DNA of 64,000 nucleotides from Acanthosoma haemorrhoidale (taxonomy: Eukaryota; Arthropoda; Insecta; Hemiptera; Acanthosomatidae): positions 153,217,405-153,281,404 of the forward strand of contig OV884012.1 of assembly GCA_930367205.1 (NCBI GenBank), in the 5' to 3' direction. Of the stretch, positions 35,578 to 47,939 are shown piece after piece. The notes beneath the pieces were generated by a model. That model did not search any database and had not been told where the DNA came from. It saw only the letters and a list, made by a program, of their open reading frames with translations. Numbering within the stretch: the first letter of the stretch is position 1; each line of letters starts with the position of its first letter. Both the position numbers and the translations under genes were made by a program.

Positions 35578-36486
35578 TAAATTTAGAAAAATTGAGGGCT
35601 AAAACTGTAAATAGTAAACTAACTAAAAATTTAAAAAAGTAATAGAAGAAATTTAACTTCCAAAATAAATATATTTGACTGAATAAACAAGATAAAGAGC
35701 ACACAAATTCTAGATGAGAATGAAGAATGAAGGGATAAATGGAATCTTAGGGAAACAGACACTTGTGTGTGTGGAAGGGGCCAAGTTAGATTGGTAGTGG
35801 GAAGTTGTTTCAATGGCATTCTCTTAGCGAATGAACTTTAGTTTTAATACTTTTAGCAAATCTGAAACTATTTATTATGATCTCAATCATAATTTTTATG
35901 TTATTAAATATCATCTTAATATTAAGTAATCAGTGTATTTACTTAATATTAAGTAATCGGCCATCAGTTGTGATAGATTTTAACAAATCTGCAACTATCT
36001 ATAAGGATCATGCTATTGCAAAAGATCATACTGTCATCAATAATAAATCAGATATCCTGTTCTCGATAAAAAAATATAAGAAAGCATTAGTCATAGAGAT
36101 AGGCATCCCTAGGTAATGGCAATATTAAGAAAGTTGTTCTAAAAAAAATGATCAAGAGCTGTGCTTCAACTTATGAAGATTGAACTAACCCAACTTTATA
36201 AGTTGAAGGGCAGATTGATTGGAATGATGGCAGGTTGGTGGGAAGTTGAAGACCAGTCATGATATTGAGTAACAAACGAGACTACATTTCCTTTCAAATA
36301 TTTGGGACTGGCGGAAAATACTATAGCAGAAAGTCTTGACAGCTAAGATTGCAAGAAAGATTCTAAATAATTGTTTATCAAGAAGCTTAACCCTTGAATT
36401 CAGGTGGTGTTCAAATAATAATACAGAATATTTATTAACAATGATAGGGACCAAGTAAATGTACAGTGACCACCACATATTAGTAG
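35578..36486. other. spacer with repeated palindrome
   Basis: Two near-tandem copies of an acttaatattaagt palindrome followed by aatc lie at about 35,916-35,962. The first half resembles 50,505-50,545, marking the edge of the duplicated block, with about 550 bp of extra sequence inserted here. Confidence 0.5.
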
Positions 36487-36600
36487 GGTTATAAAAAAGC
36501 ACTTATGATAGCAAAGCAGACACCGTTTTATTCATTGGTACATTAGATTGGTAAACATCTTTGAACAGTTTATATTTTAACACTCGAAAGATTAACTGAC

Positions 36601-39513
36601 CTGATGTAGAAGACAATGGGACTAGCTTCATGCCATGCTCTTCATTCATTTTGGCAGAAACCGGCATTTCTGTAATACAATATCATGGATAAATAAGGAT
36701 AATTCAGCACAAACAAATACATATGAATGGATTAAATTAATATGATTTATAAGTTGAAAACAATAAGTAACAGACTTATGTAGTTACAACAAAACAGTAT
36801 TCACAGGGGTTAGGCTACAGAAAAGGACCAGTTAATACAAAGATCAATAAAAATATTGCGAATACTGTCGTTAATAAAACAATATTTGCATTAAATAAAC
36901 TGTTCAAATTGATTAAAATTAATCAAAGTTTAAGAACTTAATTAAGTATGGAAGATAAAATTTCAATATTTAATTTATGTTTTAGATCGAGTAGATTAAT
37001 TGACATGATATACTTGATAGGTTAGCAGATTGGTCCTAATCACAATCCCAGGGAAGAAAACTTTATTTAAGGGTCCTACCAACCCTGCCCTCTTGGTTTC
37101 TCTACCATATTAAGGAAGAATTACACACCTGCGTTCCTTACCAGGAACCCTTAATAATTTCTTTTGAATTTATCCTTACCATATCGCTACATTCTACCTA
37201 ACCTCTGATGATCTCAGATGACCAGCTGTTTGGAGATCCTTCCAGTACTAGGCTAATAACTGTCTGCAGAAACACCGATTCAAAGGAAATTTGTACTACT
37301 GCCTATATTTTCTTTCATTACAGCCCATTTATTTTTTCTATTGAGCCAAACAGCAAGTAAAGATTGATTATGTTTCTTATTCATGTTCCATCTTCATGTT
37401 CATCTTCCACTTTCACCCAAATTACCAGTAAATATACATTCAGTATAATAACCACGAGAAAGTTTAGAAAGAGTTACATTTGCTTTACCCTTAATACACT
37501 GATGTTCTTCATCAAACGACATCTCCTCCACACCATCATCAGAGGCTGTAACAATCAATTAGAGATGAATGTCACAACTCTTATAATGATTTAAGACATA
37601 TATTTTTATTAAAAAAAATACTTACGAAATGACTCCTTTTCAACTACCTCTTGTTTAATGAATACAAATGACTCATTTAAGCCTGAAAAATCAATTAAAA
37701 AAACAATATAAAGAAAAAGAAGTCAATTTTACAGCTGACGAGGGTAGTCTACAATCCTGCGGTCAACAAATATTTGACATATGCTCTTACCAATGACTAC
37801 GACCAAAGAAAAAAAAATTAAGTTTAAAACTCAAAAACTTTTTATCTTCATTTCAGTATTTGTTTATGTGTAAGATAAGTTTATTGTACATCACCCAATT
37901 TGTTTTATTTATGTAGAAAAGTTAATCAGTGCATTATTTATTCACAAATTATTTCAATATGTGAAGTGATAACCATACACTATGGATATCATGATTTTGG
38001 ATATGATGGTTGTTGGATAATTTCTTTTTAATCTTAAAAGAGGAGTAGGTGCATGGAATCAGATATGTTTTTCTGATTCGATCCAAAAAGGAGAAAAACT
38101 TTGCAAAAAAAAAAAATTGCATTAACATGAAAACAAATACATGTAAGGTAAATTTTATGAGATGAACTCTATTTAAATACAGTTATTTGGATAATCATAA
38201 AACATAAAAATAATGGATCTTCCCTTGAATCGAGCCCTATACCTTCATACTGAAGTAATTAGTGAATAAATAACAGATTGACGAAGAAAATTTGGTCAAA
38301 ATAATTTCTAAGCAAGAATCAAAGCTAATTTGTTTTAATCACCTCAAAAAACCAATGATAAATACAAATTTTAGAGAAAAAACAAAAATTAAATTTTTTG
38401 GCTCAAAACTTTTACATCCTTTCCTTGTTGAAATGGCGATCATTACAAATTTTAAAACCATTCACTGATTCACCTTTCTACCCAAACCAAACTTTACAAG
38501 GATTCATCGGCCATAAAAAATTAGAAACAGATAAACTAAGATTTTAGGTTTTTCTGTTCAATTCAGTATTACTTTTCTTACTTAAAAGTATATAAAAGCT
38601 AATTATTGGTTTTTGTCACTTTTACACTTTGAAGCTGACAAGGGCAGACTACATTCATGTGTTCACCCGATAATGATACCGACTTAGTGACCAGGTTTCC
38701 AAAATCAATAAGAAATGGAGCTCTAAGAGGTTTTTCTGTTTACTTCATCATTAATTTTCCTACATGCTGATAGAAGAAGATTAAATCGAATCACAATTAA
38801 CTTACACTGAAGAGAAGAAATTAAGCTTTCCCATGATGGTGATTGGAATTAGACATATAAACGAGTTATGCAGGTTTAACTAGAAGAAAAGACTTTGGAC
38901 AAAATTTGGCACCTTGTAGAATCTAGCCAGGAAAATTTTCATTTAATGATTGTTGCTGAATTCATATTTATAGGTTTATAGAGGCTAAAACTTGATATGA
39001 ACTTGTTATTCTTCACTAAAATTTTGTTTAACCTACTTTACTTGAATCGTGTCCTCCTTATAGAAGTGTTACATTGTCATCATATCCCGCATAAGAAACA
39101 AATCAGAGGATGAATTATAATCTTATTTTACATGCTGAAAAAAAATACAGGGATGATCATAAAAAAATGGAGTTTTTAAACTTAGGGCTACAAGGGTACA
39201 TTGGCAAAAATACTCAGGCCCAGGTCAAATATTTTGCAGCCTAGTGTCACAAAAACAAGTTTCCTTGATATCTGTGACTCCTTGTAGGAAAATAGCCTCC
39301 CTTGTAACAATTACGATAGCCACTCTCCAAAGGCAATTTAAAACTAGAAAGAACTTAGGTCACTTAAATACCACTCCTCATAAAAGTGAAAAGAAATATA
39401 TAAACATAACTTGACCAAATTCACAATAATTTTTACATGATCCAATGGTGATATTTTAAACAAATGTTTCATTAGTAAATCGTAAGGACAATCTTCATAC
39501 CTGTAATATCCAT
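36601..39513 (-). pseudogene. zinc-finger gene 5' exons without finger exon (gene B copy)
   Basis: Four exons on the minus strand: 39,513-39,501 (MDIT), 37,682-37,626 (LNESFVFIKQEVVEKESF), 37,545-37,489 (SDDGVEEMSFDEEHQCIK) and 36,669-36,601 (EMPVSAKMNEEHGMKLVPL...). All splice sites are intact and phases match gene B. No mini-exon or finger exon follows before 26 kb on this strand. In exon 4 the SUMO-like I-K-E-E-P of gene B reads M-N-E-E-H, so the Lys is lost. It is either a truncated pseudogene or a transcript producing only the acidic N-terminal part. Confidence 0.75.
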
Positions 39514-39743
39514 TGTCAGCGAATTTGAAAAGAGCGCTAATCATACATAAATATTATGATGTATCCTGTGTATAACCTAGGGTAAGGATAACTAGAAGTT
39601 GGTTATCTTATGATACCAATGAGGCTCAGCGATCCAAGGAAGTAAGAGTTGAGCAGCATCGAATCTTCGAAAAACTTATTTTCAAATGCTTGACAGTCTT
39701 CCAGATTGGATGTCTCTCTTCGCACTGCACTATCCATCAATGC

Positions 39744-40383
39744 CACCTGTAGGTCTCGTCGACCCAGCCACTGCCTGGTGGGCATCAGAAAGAGATAAAA
39801 TTGAGGTCTTATTTGAGACTTTTGCTAGTGGTCTAGTTGGTGTGCCACTTAATTCGTATTTGTTCATTGATGTCACTCCACAAGCTTAGAAGGTGTGCCC
39901 CGTCAGTGGATTATGTTCAGAAGAAGAGGCACAGGTCAGGTGTTATAGGTAGCTTACGTGGTTTTGGAATGCCCGCGAGTTTACTCTCGGTATTTGAGGC
40001 TAGGGGAAAACCGTTCGGATCCCAAAGGCATCCAGACAGAGCCGCTACTAGGAACATTTTGTAGGGATACACAAGCCGTCACTTGCATGGAAAAGGTCCC
40101 TTTCAAGGATATGCTAGTTTACCCGCAGAATCCATTAAACTCCACTTTGGAGGCTGGCTGCGCCGAGACTAAATCTGATGGGTAAGGAAATAAGACAGCC
40201 ATGGTTTGAGTAAAGCAGCAAGAACCAGTGCAAGAGATAGAGAGAGAACATCGTTCACTTCAAGTGTCTGATTCCAGAAAATAAGAATTGTTGCCTTATA
40301 TAGACATTTGGATTTCTGCACGCAACCAATGAGAGGCTAGCTTATTCCCACCAATCAGAAATGCCGTTATTGTGGCCAAAGGT
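39744..40383 (-). mobile_element. LTR-family insertion in duplicated block 1
   Basis: Related to the reverse complement of the 4.65-kb LTR, including boxes agcttagaaggtgtgcc (about 39,883) and gatatgctagttt (about 40,108), a short (AG)n remnant near 40,235, and a TATA-like sequence near 40,297 read on the minus strand. The other duplicated block reads straight through (53,518-53,535), which gives the approximate ends. Confidence 0.75.
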
Positions 40384-40439
40384 TGACTACGCCAACGCCC
40401 CTAGTGTGTGCTCGCGTTGTCGGGATCGTGAATTAATCC

Positions 40440-40730
40440 TATCTCTTTATACTGACGCCGTAAGTATCCTGTCATACCTAACTGAAAAATATTTCAGCGA
40501 ATCGTACGCCTCTTTCACATACCTCTTATTTCTACAACTTTCCGGTGTCCCTCAGGCTGGGGTACTGAGTCTGATGGAGTTCCTTTTGTATTCGTTTGAT
40601 GTGCCTAATTGTCCTTCAACCTCCTTCTATGAATTCGCTGAAAAAAAAAATATCCTCTTTTTCAATTCCGATCCCATCCTTAAGGCGTTAAAAACTGAAG
40701 CATTAATCACAGCTTACATTCATATATAAT
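40440..40730 (+). pseudogene. LINE RT fragment (duplicated)
   Basis: The frame reads LSYLTEKYFSESYASFTYLL, then SGVPQAGVLSLMEFLLYSFD, matching the jockey-type x-S-Y-L-x-x-R-x-F and G-V-P-Q-G-S-V-L-S-P-x-L-F segments, and FYEFAEKKNILF in place of the F-A-D-D-T-A-I-L catalytic box; the catalytic Asp pair is gone. The counterpart at 53,600-53,790 shows it was there before the block duplicated. Confidence 0.7.
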
Positions 40731-40965
40731 GATTGCATTTAATAATTTACAAAAATATATTTTAAAAAGTTGGTTTTTAAATATTACAGCAATCTACCAG
40801 GCTCTGTTTACTTGGAATTTATACTTATGCCTGTCTCATCTATTTTCTACATATCTTTGTAATTTATCCTATTCACTGTTAAATACTAATAATACCTAAC
40901 TAGAGTATTTGTTAGCTACTCACACTACAGTTATATCCACTCCTATTTGTCGTGCCATTTCATAT

Positions 40966-42400
40966 TTATTTTTTACTGTGTATAGGAGGACAAATAAATT
41001 CAACATATATAAAACATGATAAAATGATTACGTTTCCAATGAAGGAATATTTTTTTTCAATGTACCATCTTCTAACAATACACCAGAAATACCCTTCATA
41101 TTGAATTTTAATGCGTGCTGGAGTATAACATTCAGATTCGATTTCTCAAATGTTAAAAAATCATTAGTAATTGAAAATACTTTTTCTGATGTATTAGTTT
41201 CAGAGTAGGACAACAAAAATTGAAGAAGAACAAATATATTTCTCATGGAATAAACATGTATTCTACCATTCCCAGTGGGTGTTTAAACACTGTTGGACTT
41301 AAAACATATTCAATTTAAAGGTACTATGCACTGTCAAGAATACACAAAGTTCTTTACCAGTAAACCAAAAATAATAAGTCCATAAATATAACGATATCTC
41401 GTCTCTGCTATATATATTATCTATTTATGTAAAATTCAATTAACAATTGAGGAAATGAAATGTTTAAAAAATAACACCTGTTTTAACTGCTTTCCTGTGA
41501 ATTTCGGGAAATGTGACATAGTGTTCTACACCTCTGAGGTTCTGATTTATCAACGCTGTTGGAATAATTAATTTCATTTATTTTATGTACAATGGCTAAG
41601 ATAACTTCTCAGGCGCATTGTGCATGATCATTAGGGCTCGGTTTTTAAGTTCTTTATTTTTAAAGGTATAGGATCATAACATTTAATTTTTAGAATAAAA
41701 AGATCTTAAGCCACTTATTGCAAATTGGAGCAAATACAACCATATTTATAAAGCATAAACAAACATCGTACAACACAAAAATAGCATTGTAAAACCGAGT
41801 AGTAACATTAAACGGTAATGTTAACAAATATTGGAATTTTAAAAATTAACTTTAATAACAAGAATTTTTATTTCTTAAAAGATATATTTTAATATTTCTC
41901 CAGGTTTTCTATCTCTAAGTTTCCTTCAGCTAGTATACTCATCACATATTGAAATAATTTGTGAATAAGTAATGGACTGATCAACTTTTCTACAAAAAAA
42001 CAAAAACAAATTGGATGATGTATTATTATCTTATAAATACCTTATCTTACATACACCTTATCATGCACACAGACAAATACAGAAATAAAGATAAAAAAAA
42101 AAAATCGAGTTCCCTGAGAGAATAAAGAGGAGCGGTAAGAATTAAACGTTTGAGATTGTCACTTTAGCGATTTACAGTTGTGATTGTAACAGCGGCAATC
42201 AACAGGGTGTCAGGTTGTTTGTCATAAGGCTTTGGATCGGCGTTTTCTGTGGATAAGGTTGAGTAGGTTTTGAGGTAAAGGAGTTTCGGATAGGGTCAAA
42301 ACTTTAGAGCATTCCTGCTGATCGTCGCTCGTACAATCATTACTGCAGATTGGTAAAGCGACATTTAACATCCTTCTGATTCGATTCTTTTAATTCTCAC
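40966..42400. other. AT-rich spacer with inverted dispersed repeat
   Basis: The stretch 41,480-41,640 matches the reverse complement of 47,940-48,125 (for example ggaaatgtgaca followed by a gtgttct box). Otherwise no feature was supported; the small frame at 41,028-41,246 (-) is not recognised. Confidence 0.45.
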
Positions 42401-42419
42401 CTTTCCTCTCTGACCAGGG

Positions 42420-43145
42420 ATAATTCCCTGTGAAATATAACTAAAACGATCCTGAAATATCATCCTGTTTCACACCCACTCCAATGTGATGATGGGTCCT
42501 GGGCGGCTTCAGATGAGGAAAGGTCGGACGAATTCCCTCTGCATCTTTCCCGTACTATCACACCTCACCTTTCTCAAGGCACTAATGTTGAAGATTTCCT
42601 CACTTAACCTATCCCTAATTGCATTATCCAAATGATGCACTTTCTTCTCCTTTGGAAACGTTCTATTGTTGTCCTATTCGCTAAACCCGGTAAACCACCC
42701 AAGGACGCAGCTGTAAACCCAAGTCCTCTCAACTCCCAATACCTCTTTCTGTATCTGAGACACTAAGGTAGTTAGGCTTCCATCTCCACAAAAGGCTTAA
42801 ATGGAACCCACACACGAGGCTAAAAAGACAAGACACTTTGGAAAATTGTACTTACTACTTCGAAGGACATCCCATCTCTTAATAGAAAATAAATTACTAA
42901 TCTAAAAAGTTACAAATAAGTCAATCTGGGCATACAAAATAGAGCTATGTAGGACAGCAAAAAGTCGAACATCAAGCGTATCCAATCCTTTCAATCAAAA
43001 CTCCTGAGAACAGCAGTTAATGGCCTTTTTACGTTAGTGACAAAACTCTTCATAACGATCTTAATATAACCTACATTTTTGAACACATCCCTCCCAAATT
43101 AATAAAATTCTATCGAAACCTATCTAACTACCCTAATCTCCTAGC
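42420..43145 (+). pseudogene. decayed jockey-type LINE RT
   Basis: Readable pieces in order: DDGSWAASDEERSDEFPLHL at about 42,491-42,550, a typical pre-RT segment; KRSIVVLFAKPGKPPKDAA near 42,657-42,713, matching W-K-x-A-x-V-I-x-I-x-K-P-G-K-P; and near the end LLRTAVNG and DLNITYIFEHIPPKLIKFYR, the usual LINE C-terminal segment. The RT palm is deleted and stops are frequent. Confidence 0.65.
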
Positions 43146-44235
43146 AGAGTCATAACACTGCGCCACACTACCCTATAATCTTTCTCGAAGACTAAGGCGG
43201 CAGTGGCCTCATGACCTGTTGTAGATACGTGACAGTGGGAATCTTGGCAATGGCCAGTTTGCCCAATCATGTCCTGAGCGTCTGTGGCCCTCGCGCTCTT
43301 GGTCAGCCTCCACTTCTCGTATCCGGTGATGCGGCTAATGGAGAAGTGAGGGGGCTTCCCAAGACTCTGCTTTGTCTTTTGCATACAAGGAGTTGACAAA
43401 CATGTGTATTTTTGAGGTATCTGAGCTGTTTGTAAATATTGTATGAATGAGGATTTGCTAATATTGTATGAATGAGAACATTGAACACAATTACTTATTG
43501 CCCAATAAGGCAGATTTTAATTTTATAACAATAAAGATTATGTACATAATGAGAGACAAAGCCGCCACAATCAAATTTGTAGAGTATGAAGTAGTCTGTA
43601 AGTTTCACTCATTTGATCATTGGCTATCTGCAATAGACTCTGAAAATCGGAGAATGACGATTTTGGATGAAAATACCCTCTGGTATGTAATTAATTTAAA
43701 AAATGAGCTATTATTTTTGATGTTAAAAACACCATGTAATTAATTATAGTACTGTCAGTAAACCATCAAAGATTTAGACAACTCACTGTGGATCACAGGA
43801 AGTCTCCCTACCCTGGAATTCTTAACACAAGTGTCAATAAATAATAATAATAATACTATAGGCAAATATGCAGTACATCTACAAACATGTCACATCATTT
43901 CAATAGTCCAAAGCAGTTTTCATCAAATAAAATTATCTTATTTAGATTTCATGTCAGTAAAATAGAATTTTCAAGGTTATTTACATTTTTTGTTTGTTTT
44001 ATTGTTCCTTATTAAGAAAATGATCTTAGGTGTTTAAATTAATCATATATCAGTAAACTTCTAAATTGTAAATAATATTCATTAATTTTGTTTTGCCCTT
44101 GTATATTTATTGTAAAGAAAGAAACATTTTCTGTTCAATTATTAAAAGATATTTATTTTATTTTATTACAATAATTTTACAACTCATCAAACATCATCCT
44201 AATGCATTTCATAAGAAAGCAAAATTGTTGGAACA
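43146..44235. other. spacer, unclassified moderately GC-rich stretch
   Basis: 43,150-43,395 has higher GC than the flanks and opens on both strands but matches no family I recognise. A 20-bp duplication (gctaatattgtatgaatgag-like) occurs near 43,440-43,480. Confidence 0.35.
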
Positions 44236-44374
44236 ACAATACAATAGTTCTAGCTTTTACAGCATAGATTAGAACAATGATTTTTCCTTCTATGTGATGC
44301 ACCATTACATGATTCTCTAAATTAACAGCAGTTATTGCTTTACAGCTTCAATAATAACAATAAAGAGGCTTTTA
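44236..44374 (-). pseudogene. vestigial zinc finger beyond gene B stop
   Basis: Downstream of the gene B stop the minus strand still reads like a finger unit (aagctgtaaagcaataact, then aatcatgtaatggtgcatca). As in gene A, the linker GGA-GAA has become TGA-TAA, giving two successive stops after the final H-T. Confidence 0.75.
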
Positions 44375-45204
44375 TCATGTATGATAGGCCATTGTATGCC
44401 TCTTTAATTGATCAGATCTTACAGCTTTATAGCTGCAATTAAAACACTGATGAGGCTTTTCTGCTGTATGATGTGCCATTGTATGCATCTTTAAATCACT
44501 AGCTTGAACAGCTTTATAGCTGCAATGGGAACACTGATAAGGTTTTTCTCCAGTATGATGGGCCATTATATGTCTCCTTAAATTACTAGCTTGAACAGCT
44601 TTATAGCTGCAATGAAGACACTGGTAAGGCTTTTTTCCTGTGTGATGTGCCATTATATGCTTCTTTAAATCACCAGCCTGTACAGCTTTATAGCTGCAAT
44701 GAGGGCACTGATGAGGTTTCTCCCCTGTATGAAGAGCCATCACATGAGTCTTTAGATTACCAGCTGTTACAGCTTTATAGCTGCAATAGGAGCACTGATG
44801 GGGCTTCTCCCCTGTATGATGAGCCATGACATGTCTCCTTAGAGAACTAGCTGTTACTGTTTTGTAGCTGCAGTGGGTACACTGATGAGGTTTTTCTCCT
44901 GTATGATGGGCCATTGTGTGGGTCTTTAGCTTATCAGCTCTTACAGCTTTATAGCTGCAATGAGGGCACTGATGCGGTTTTTCTCCAGTATGATGGACCA
45001 TGACATGCTTCTTTAAAGTACTAGATGTTACTGCTTTGTAGTTGCACTGGGAACACTGATGAGGTTTTTCTCCTGTATGATGGGTCATTATATGAATCTT
45101 TAATTTATCAGCTCTTACAGCTTTATAGGTGCAATGAAGACACTGATATTGATTATTTGATCTTGACAGATGGGTTGGAGACATTTTCAGAAGTGGTCCC
45201 TGGC
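44375..45204 (-). CDS. gene B terminal exon: 9-finger C2H2 protein
   Basis: Terminal exon of gene B, entered after the acceptor ttttttatag in phase 1 and reading [20 protein letters not shown] then nine C-x2-C-x12-H-x3-H fingers with HTGEKPH linkers. Helix positions -1, 2, 3, 6 differ from finger to finger (RDKI, TSTK, RDKT, TSSR, TGNT, QGDK, QSNR, QSDM, RDQR) while the framework is nearly constant. Together with exons at 53,330-53,318, 51,785-51,729, 51,653-51,597, 50,792-50,724, 48,339-48,289, 46,737-46,684 and 46,503-46,453, the joined frame is 1,182 nt (393 residues) without a break. It is presumably a nuclear DNA-binding regulator; target unknown. Confidence 0.9.
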
Positions 45205-46110
45205 CTATAAAAAATAATTTACTATGTGAAAAATAATTCTCTAATGCTCAGTTCACCCATGAGTCTTTTCACCACACAGGCATGGAATTGAGGAATAGTG
45301 CGCATGTAATAGCAAGTGGCATTGATACATCATGCCTGTGAATACATTATACTTTTGCATGCAGACACATGTGAGCACTGACTGGAATAGTTGATAATAT
45401 AAATAATAAAAATGTTTATTTTAATATTAATTACTTAACAAACTAGTTTATGAACTTCTTCCATGCCTTGTTATTTTACTTCTGTAATCCTCTCAAGGTG
45501 ACTATTTCTTTCTAATTTTTTTCTTCTATTGCATCGAACTACTTTAAATAATTACTGAAGTTTCAGAACAAGAAAAATATCTTGGAAGAAACCACAATAA
45601 AGCTAGTTTACAATATCACAGTCGGTAATAACAGATACAATTCACTGCTATGAAACATAAATAAATAAATACTTGTGATGCCTGTGCAATTTGTATTTGC
45701 ACTGAAACCCCCACTCAAATGTGATTATTTGTATCAGAAGCTATTGTTTTATTAAAATATGTCTGTTTGGTTAAATTCAAATTCTTGTAATGTGGGATGT
45801 TGTAAGTCGTAGTTATTTTTGCACACCAAATATAGGTTTAAAAATTTATTTTAAAATTATTAAAAGTTATTGATGACTTTTAGAAATCAGTTAAAAATTT
45901 TTATTACCGAGGAGGGAATATTATTGTCACCTGTGAATTTATTTGCATAAATTGTCACATTAATTAATTATAGAATCAATGAATAGTAAAGAACCCTATG
46001 CTTTTCAAAACTTTGGCCAATCTTCATGTTTAATTAACAGGAATTAGCTTGCTTTTTGATAAGTGGGTAATGAAGATCCTATTATAGAATAAAACAACAA
46101 CCAGGGCTCA

Positions 46111-46200
46111 ATTGTAGGGTAGTGGCTAGTGTAACTGCTTTGACAATGAATTTAATTTCCTTTCATAAATTCAAATAGATGCCGCCTGATAGGATAACCA
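46111..46200 (+). mobile_element. tRNA-derived SINE head (fragment)
   Basis: Reads GTAGTGGCTAGTGTAACTGC, an A-box-like start related to the minus-strand sequence at 6,386-6,450. It lacks a clear B box. Confidence 0.4.
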
Positions 46201-46452
46201 ACCATTCTTGTATCAAATGTGAGTACATAAAGGCGTAAATAAACAACACCCATCAGAAAAATTTAATAATATAAAGTTTACGAAAACTGAAATTGGATTT
46301 TATTATTAAGTTGGTTGGCAATTCAGGAACAGAAGACAAAAGATAAACAAATAATACGCGAACTTAAATACGAATGACAAGGGTGGTCAGGTCACTAAAT
46401 ACACTGACTATAGAATCTCTGAACGTAAAAAATAGAATTGAAAATTGCTCAC

Positions 46453-46503
46453 CATTGTCTGAAATAATCAGTTCCTCTTCTTCCTTCATGAGTGTCGCCT
46501 TGT
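46453..46503 (-). CDS. gene B exon 7 (acidic mini-exon)
   Basis: A 51-nt phase 1-1 exon (acceptor tttttcag, donor gtgagc) reading DKATLMKEEEELIISDN. It is orthologous in plan to the gene A mini-exons. The hydrophobic position before Lys is Met here, a weaker fit to psi-K-x-E. Confidence 0.82.
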
Positions 46504-46683
46504 CTGAAAAAGACACAAAGGGAGAATATGTACAAAGGCAATACCAATTTGAAAATAAATGAATGTATACTTGAGAATTAAAATAAAATAAATAGGTGGA
46601 AGTGAATAAAAACATTAGGCGCAGTCACCAAATATACTGACAATAATATGTCTGTAACATTTATATAAATTAAAATCACTCAC

Positions 46684-46737
46684 CATTGTTGTCCATAATT
46701 ATCAGCTCCTCTTCTTCCTTAATGTGTGTCATTTCGC
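46684..46737 (-). CDS. gene B exon 6 (acidic mini-exon)
   Basis: A 54-nt phase 1-1 exon (acceptor cttccag, donor gtgagt) reading GEMTHIKEEEELIIMDNN. The intron to exon 7 is 180 bp, like the spacing in the gene A array, so gene B also carries a tandem mini-exon pair. Confidence 0.82.
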
Positions 46738-46974
46738 CTGGAAGAGACACGCAAGAGGAATAAGAATAAGAATTAAGGCAATAGCAATATGAAAGAAATT
46801 GAATGTATACTTGACAAATAAAGGGAAATAAATGAAATGTGGAAGTGAATAAAAACACTAAGGGTTAACACCAAGTACACTACAGTATCTCTTTAACATT
46901 AAAAAAAGCGAAAATCAAAGACCCAGAACAGAGAAACAAAGGAATATGTTATAACAATATCTCGCCTTTTTTCG

Positions 46975-47893
46975 TTTTTTGCCATGCCATGTTTATGTTA
47001 TCATGCCATATTGTCCATCGCAGCCAGAACCTAACAGCCTGAAATCACGTGCTGTATAGATTCCAGCTTACTCCTACACAAATCTCTGATATCATCCCCA
47101 CTTATATGCTTTCTGCAGGCTCTTGTGGAAATAATTTTCTCTTGTATTGCCAGAAGGAATCCTCCTGTTTCCAGGGAAGATATTGCTATTTCTCATCAAG
47201 GATAGGGATGTCGAGGATTCACTCCCGGGCCTATTAAGGAGTGGTAGAATATTCCATGGAGTGCTTTGCTTTACCATACCTCTGTGAGGGAGGCAAATGT
47301 AAGCACCTTCTCAGTTCTTGTTATGTTGAGGGCCATGTTGTCCAACAACGACATAACTGAGAAAAGGTCAAACTAATTGTTCAGGAGGTAGTTTTGAAGA
47401 CTATTTTCTTCATCACGGAAAGCTTTAAGAATGCTGATTAGTAGACCAAGCCCTCCCATCTTTCTTGGTAGATAGAATCTCACCACTGAGGATATTGTTT
47501 TCTTGAGAGAACAATCTAAACTTTGACGTAGTGATCCAATACCTCAAGATGCATTTTAGAATTCTGAAGGTAAACAATAGTAACTGGTAAAGCCTATGGG
47601 TTAAAAGCTTTAACTATATTTTCACATCTTAAACAAATTTTAAGTACAACAAGCAGACCAATAATTGCATCTTTTGAAATTTCTATGTTATCTGCTCTGA
47701 CTTGTTTGCCTTTTTTAGCAAATAACACTGCAGATTTTTTTATACCTACCTTCATTTTTATGTCTTCATTGTAAACTCTTACAGTTTCTACAAGGGTTCT
47801 AAATTCATTCTCATGTGAGCCATATAGTTTGAGGTCATCCATGCAGAATGAGTGAGACAGCTTAATTTCATTGTATACGTTTACAACAGTCAA
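46975..47893 (-). pseudogene. decayed LINE with YMDD-type RT and C-terminal zinc-knuckle region
   Basis: Inserted in a gene B intron. The 5' piece (47,893-47,594) reads SHSFCMDDLKLYGSHENE, then MKVGIKKSAVLF, matching the catalytic x-M-D-D-x-K-L-Y and following G-x-x-K-C-A box. The C-terminal piece near 47,200-47,000 reads GFLLAIQEKIISTRAYRKHI and later LESIQHVISGC, the M-A-I-Q-D-Q-V-I-x-T-x-x-Y...I-x-H-I-x-x-G-C pattern of R2-like LINEs. Stops and shifts make it dead. Confidence 0.65.
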
Positions 47894-47939
47894 AATAATA
47901 CTTATTTAAAACTTATTGAAATCAATTCCAACATTTTAC

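Larger units (their letters stand above)
36487..40965. repeat. segmental duplication, block 1
   Basis: Colinear with 50,626-53,985. It contains matching exons 1-4 of a gene B-like transcript, matching intron repeats, and a shared LINE fragment at its far end. Block 1 also carries an LTR-family insertion (39.74-40.38 kb) that block 2 lacks, so that insertion came after the duplication. Confidence 0.85.

Noticed and set aside
43133..43399. 88-residue frame on the minus strand and its + strand counterpart
   Set aside because: No recognisable domain, both strands open, and located at the end of a decayed LINE.
44647..45210. Small + strand frames across the finger exon
   Set aside because: Antisense shadows of the repeated zinc-finger codons of gene B.
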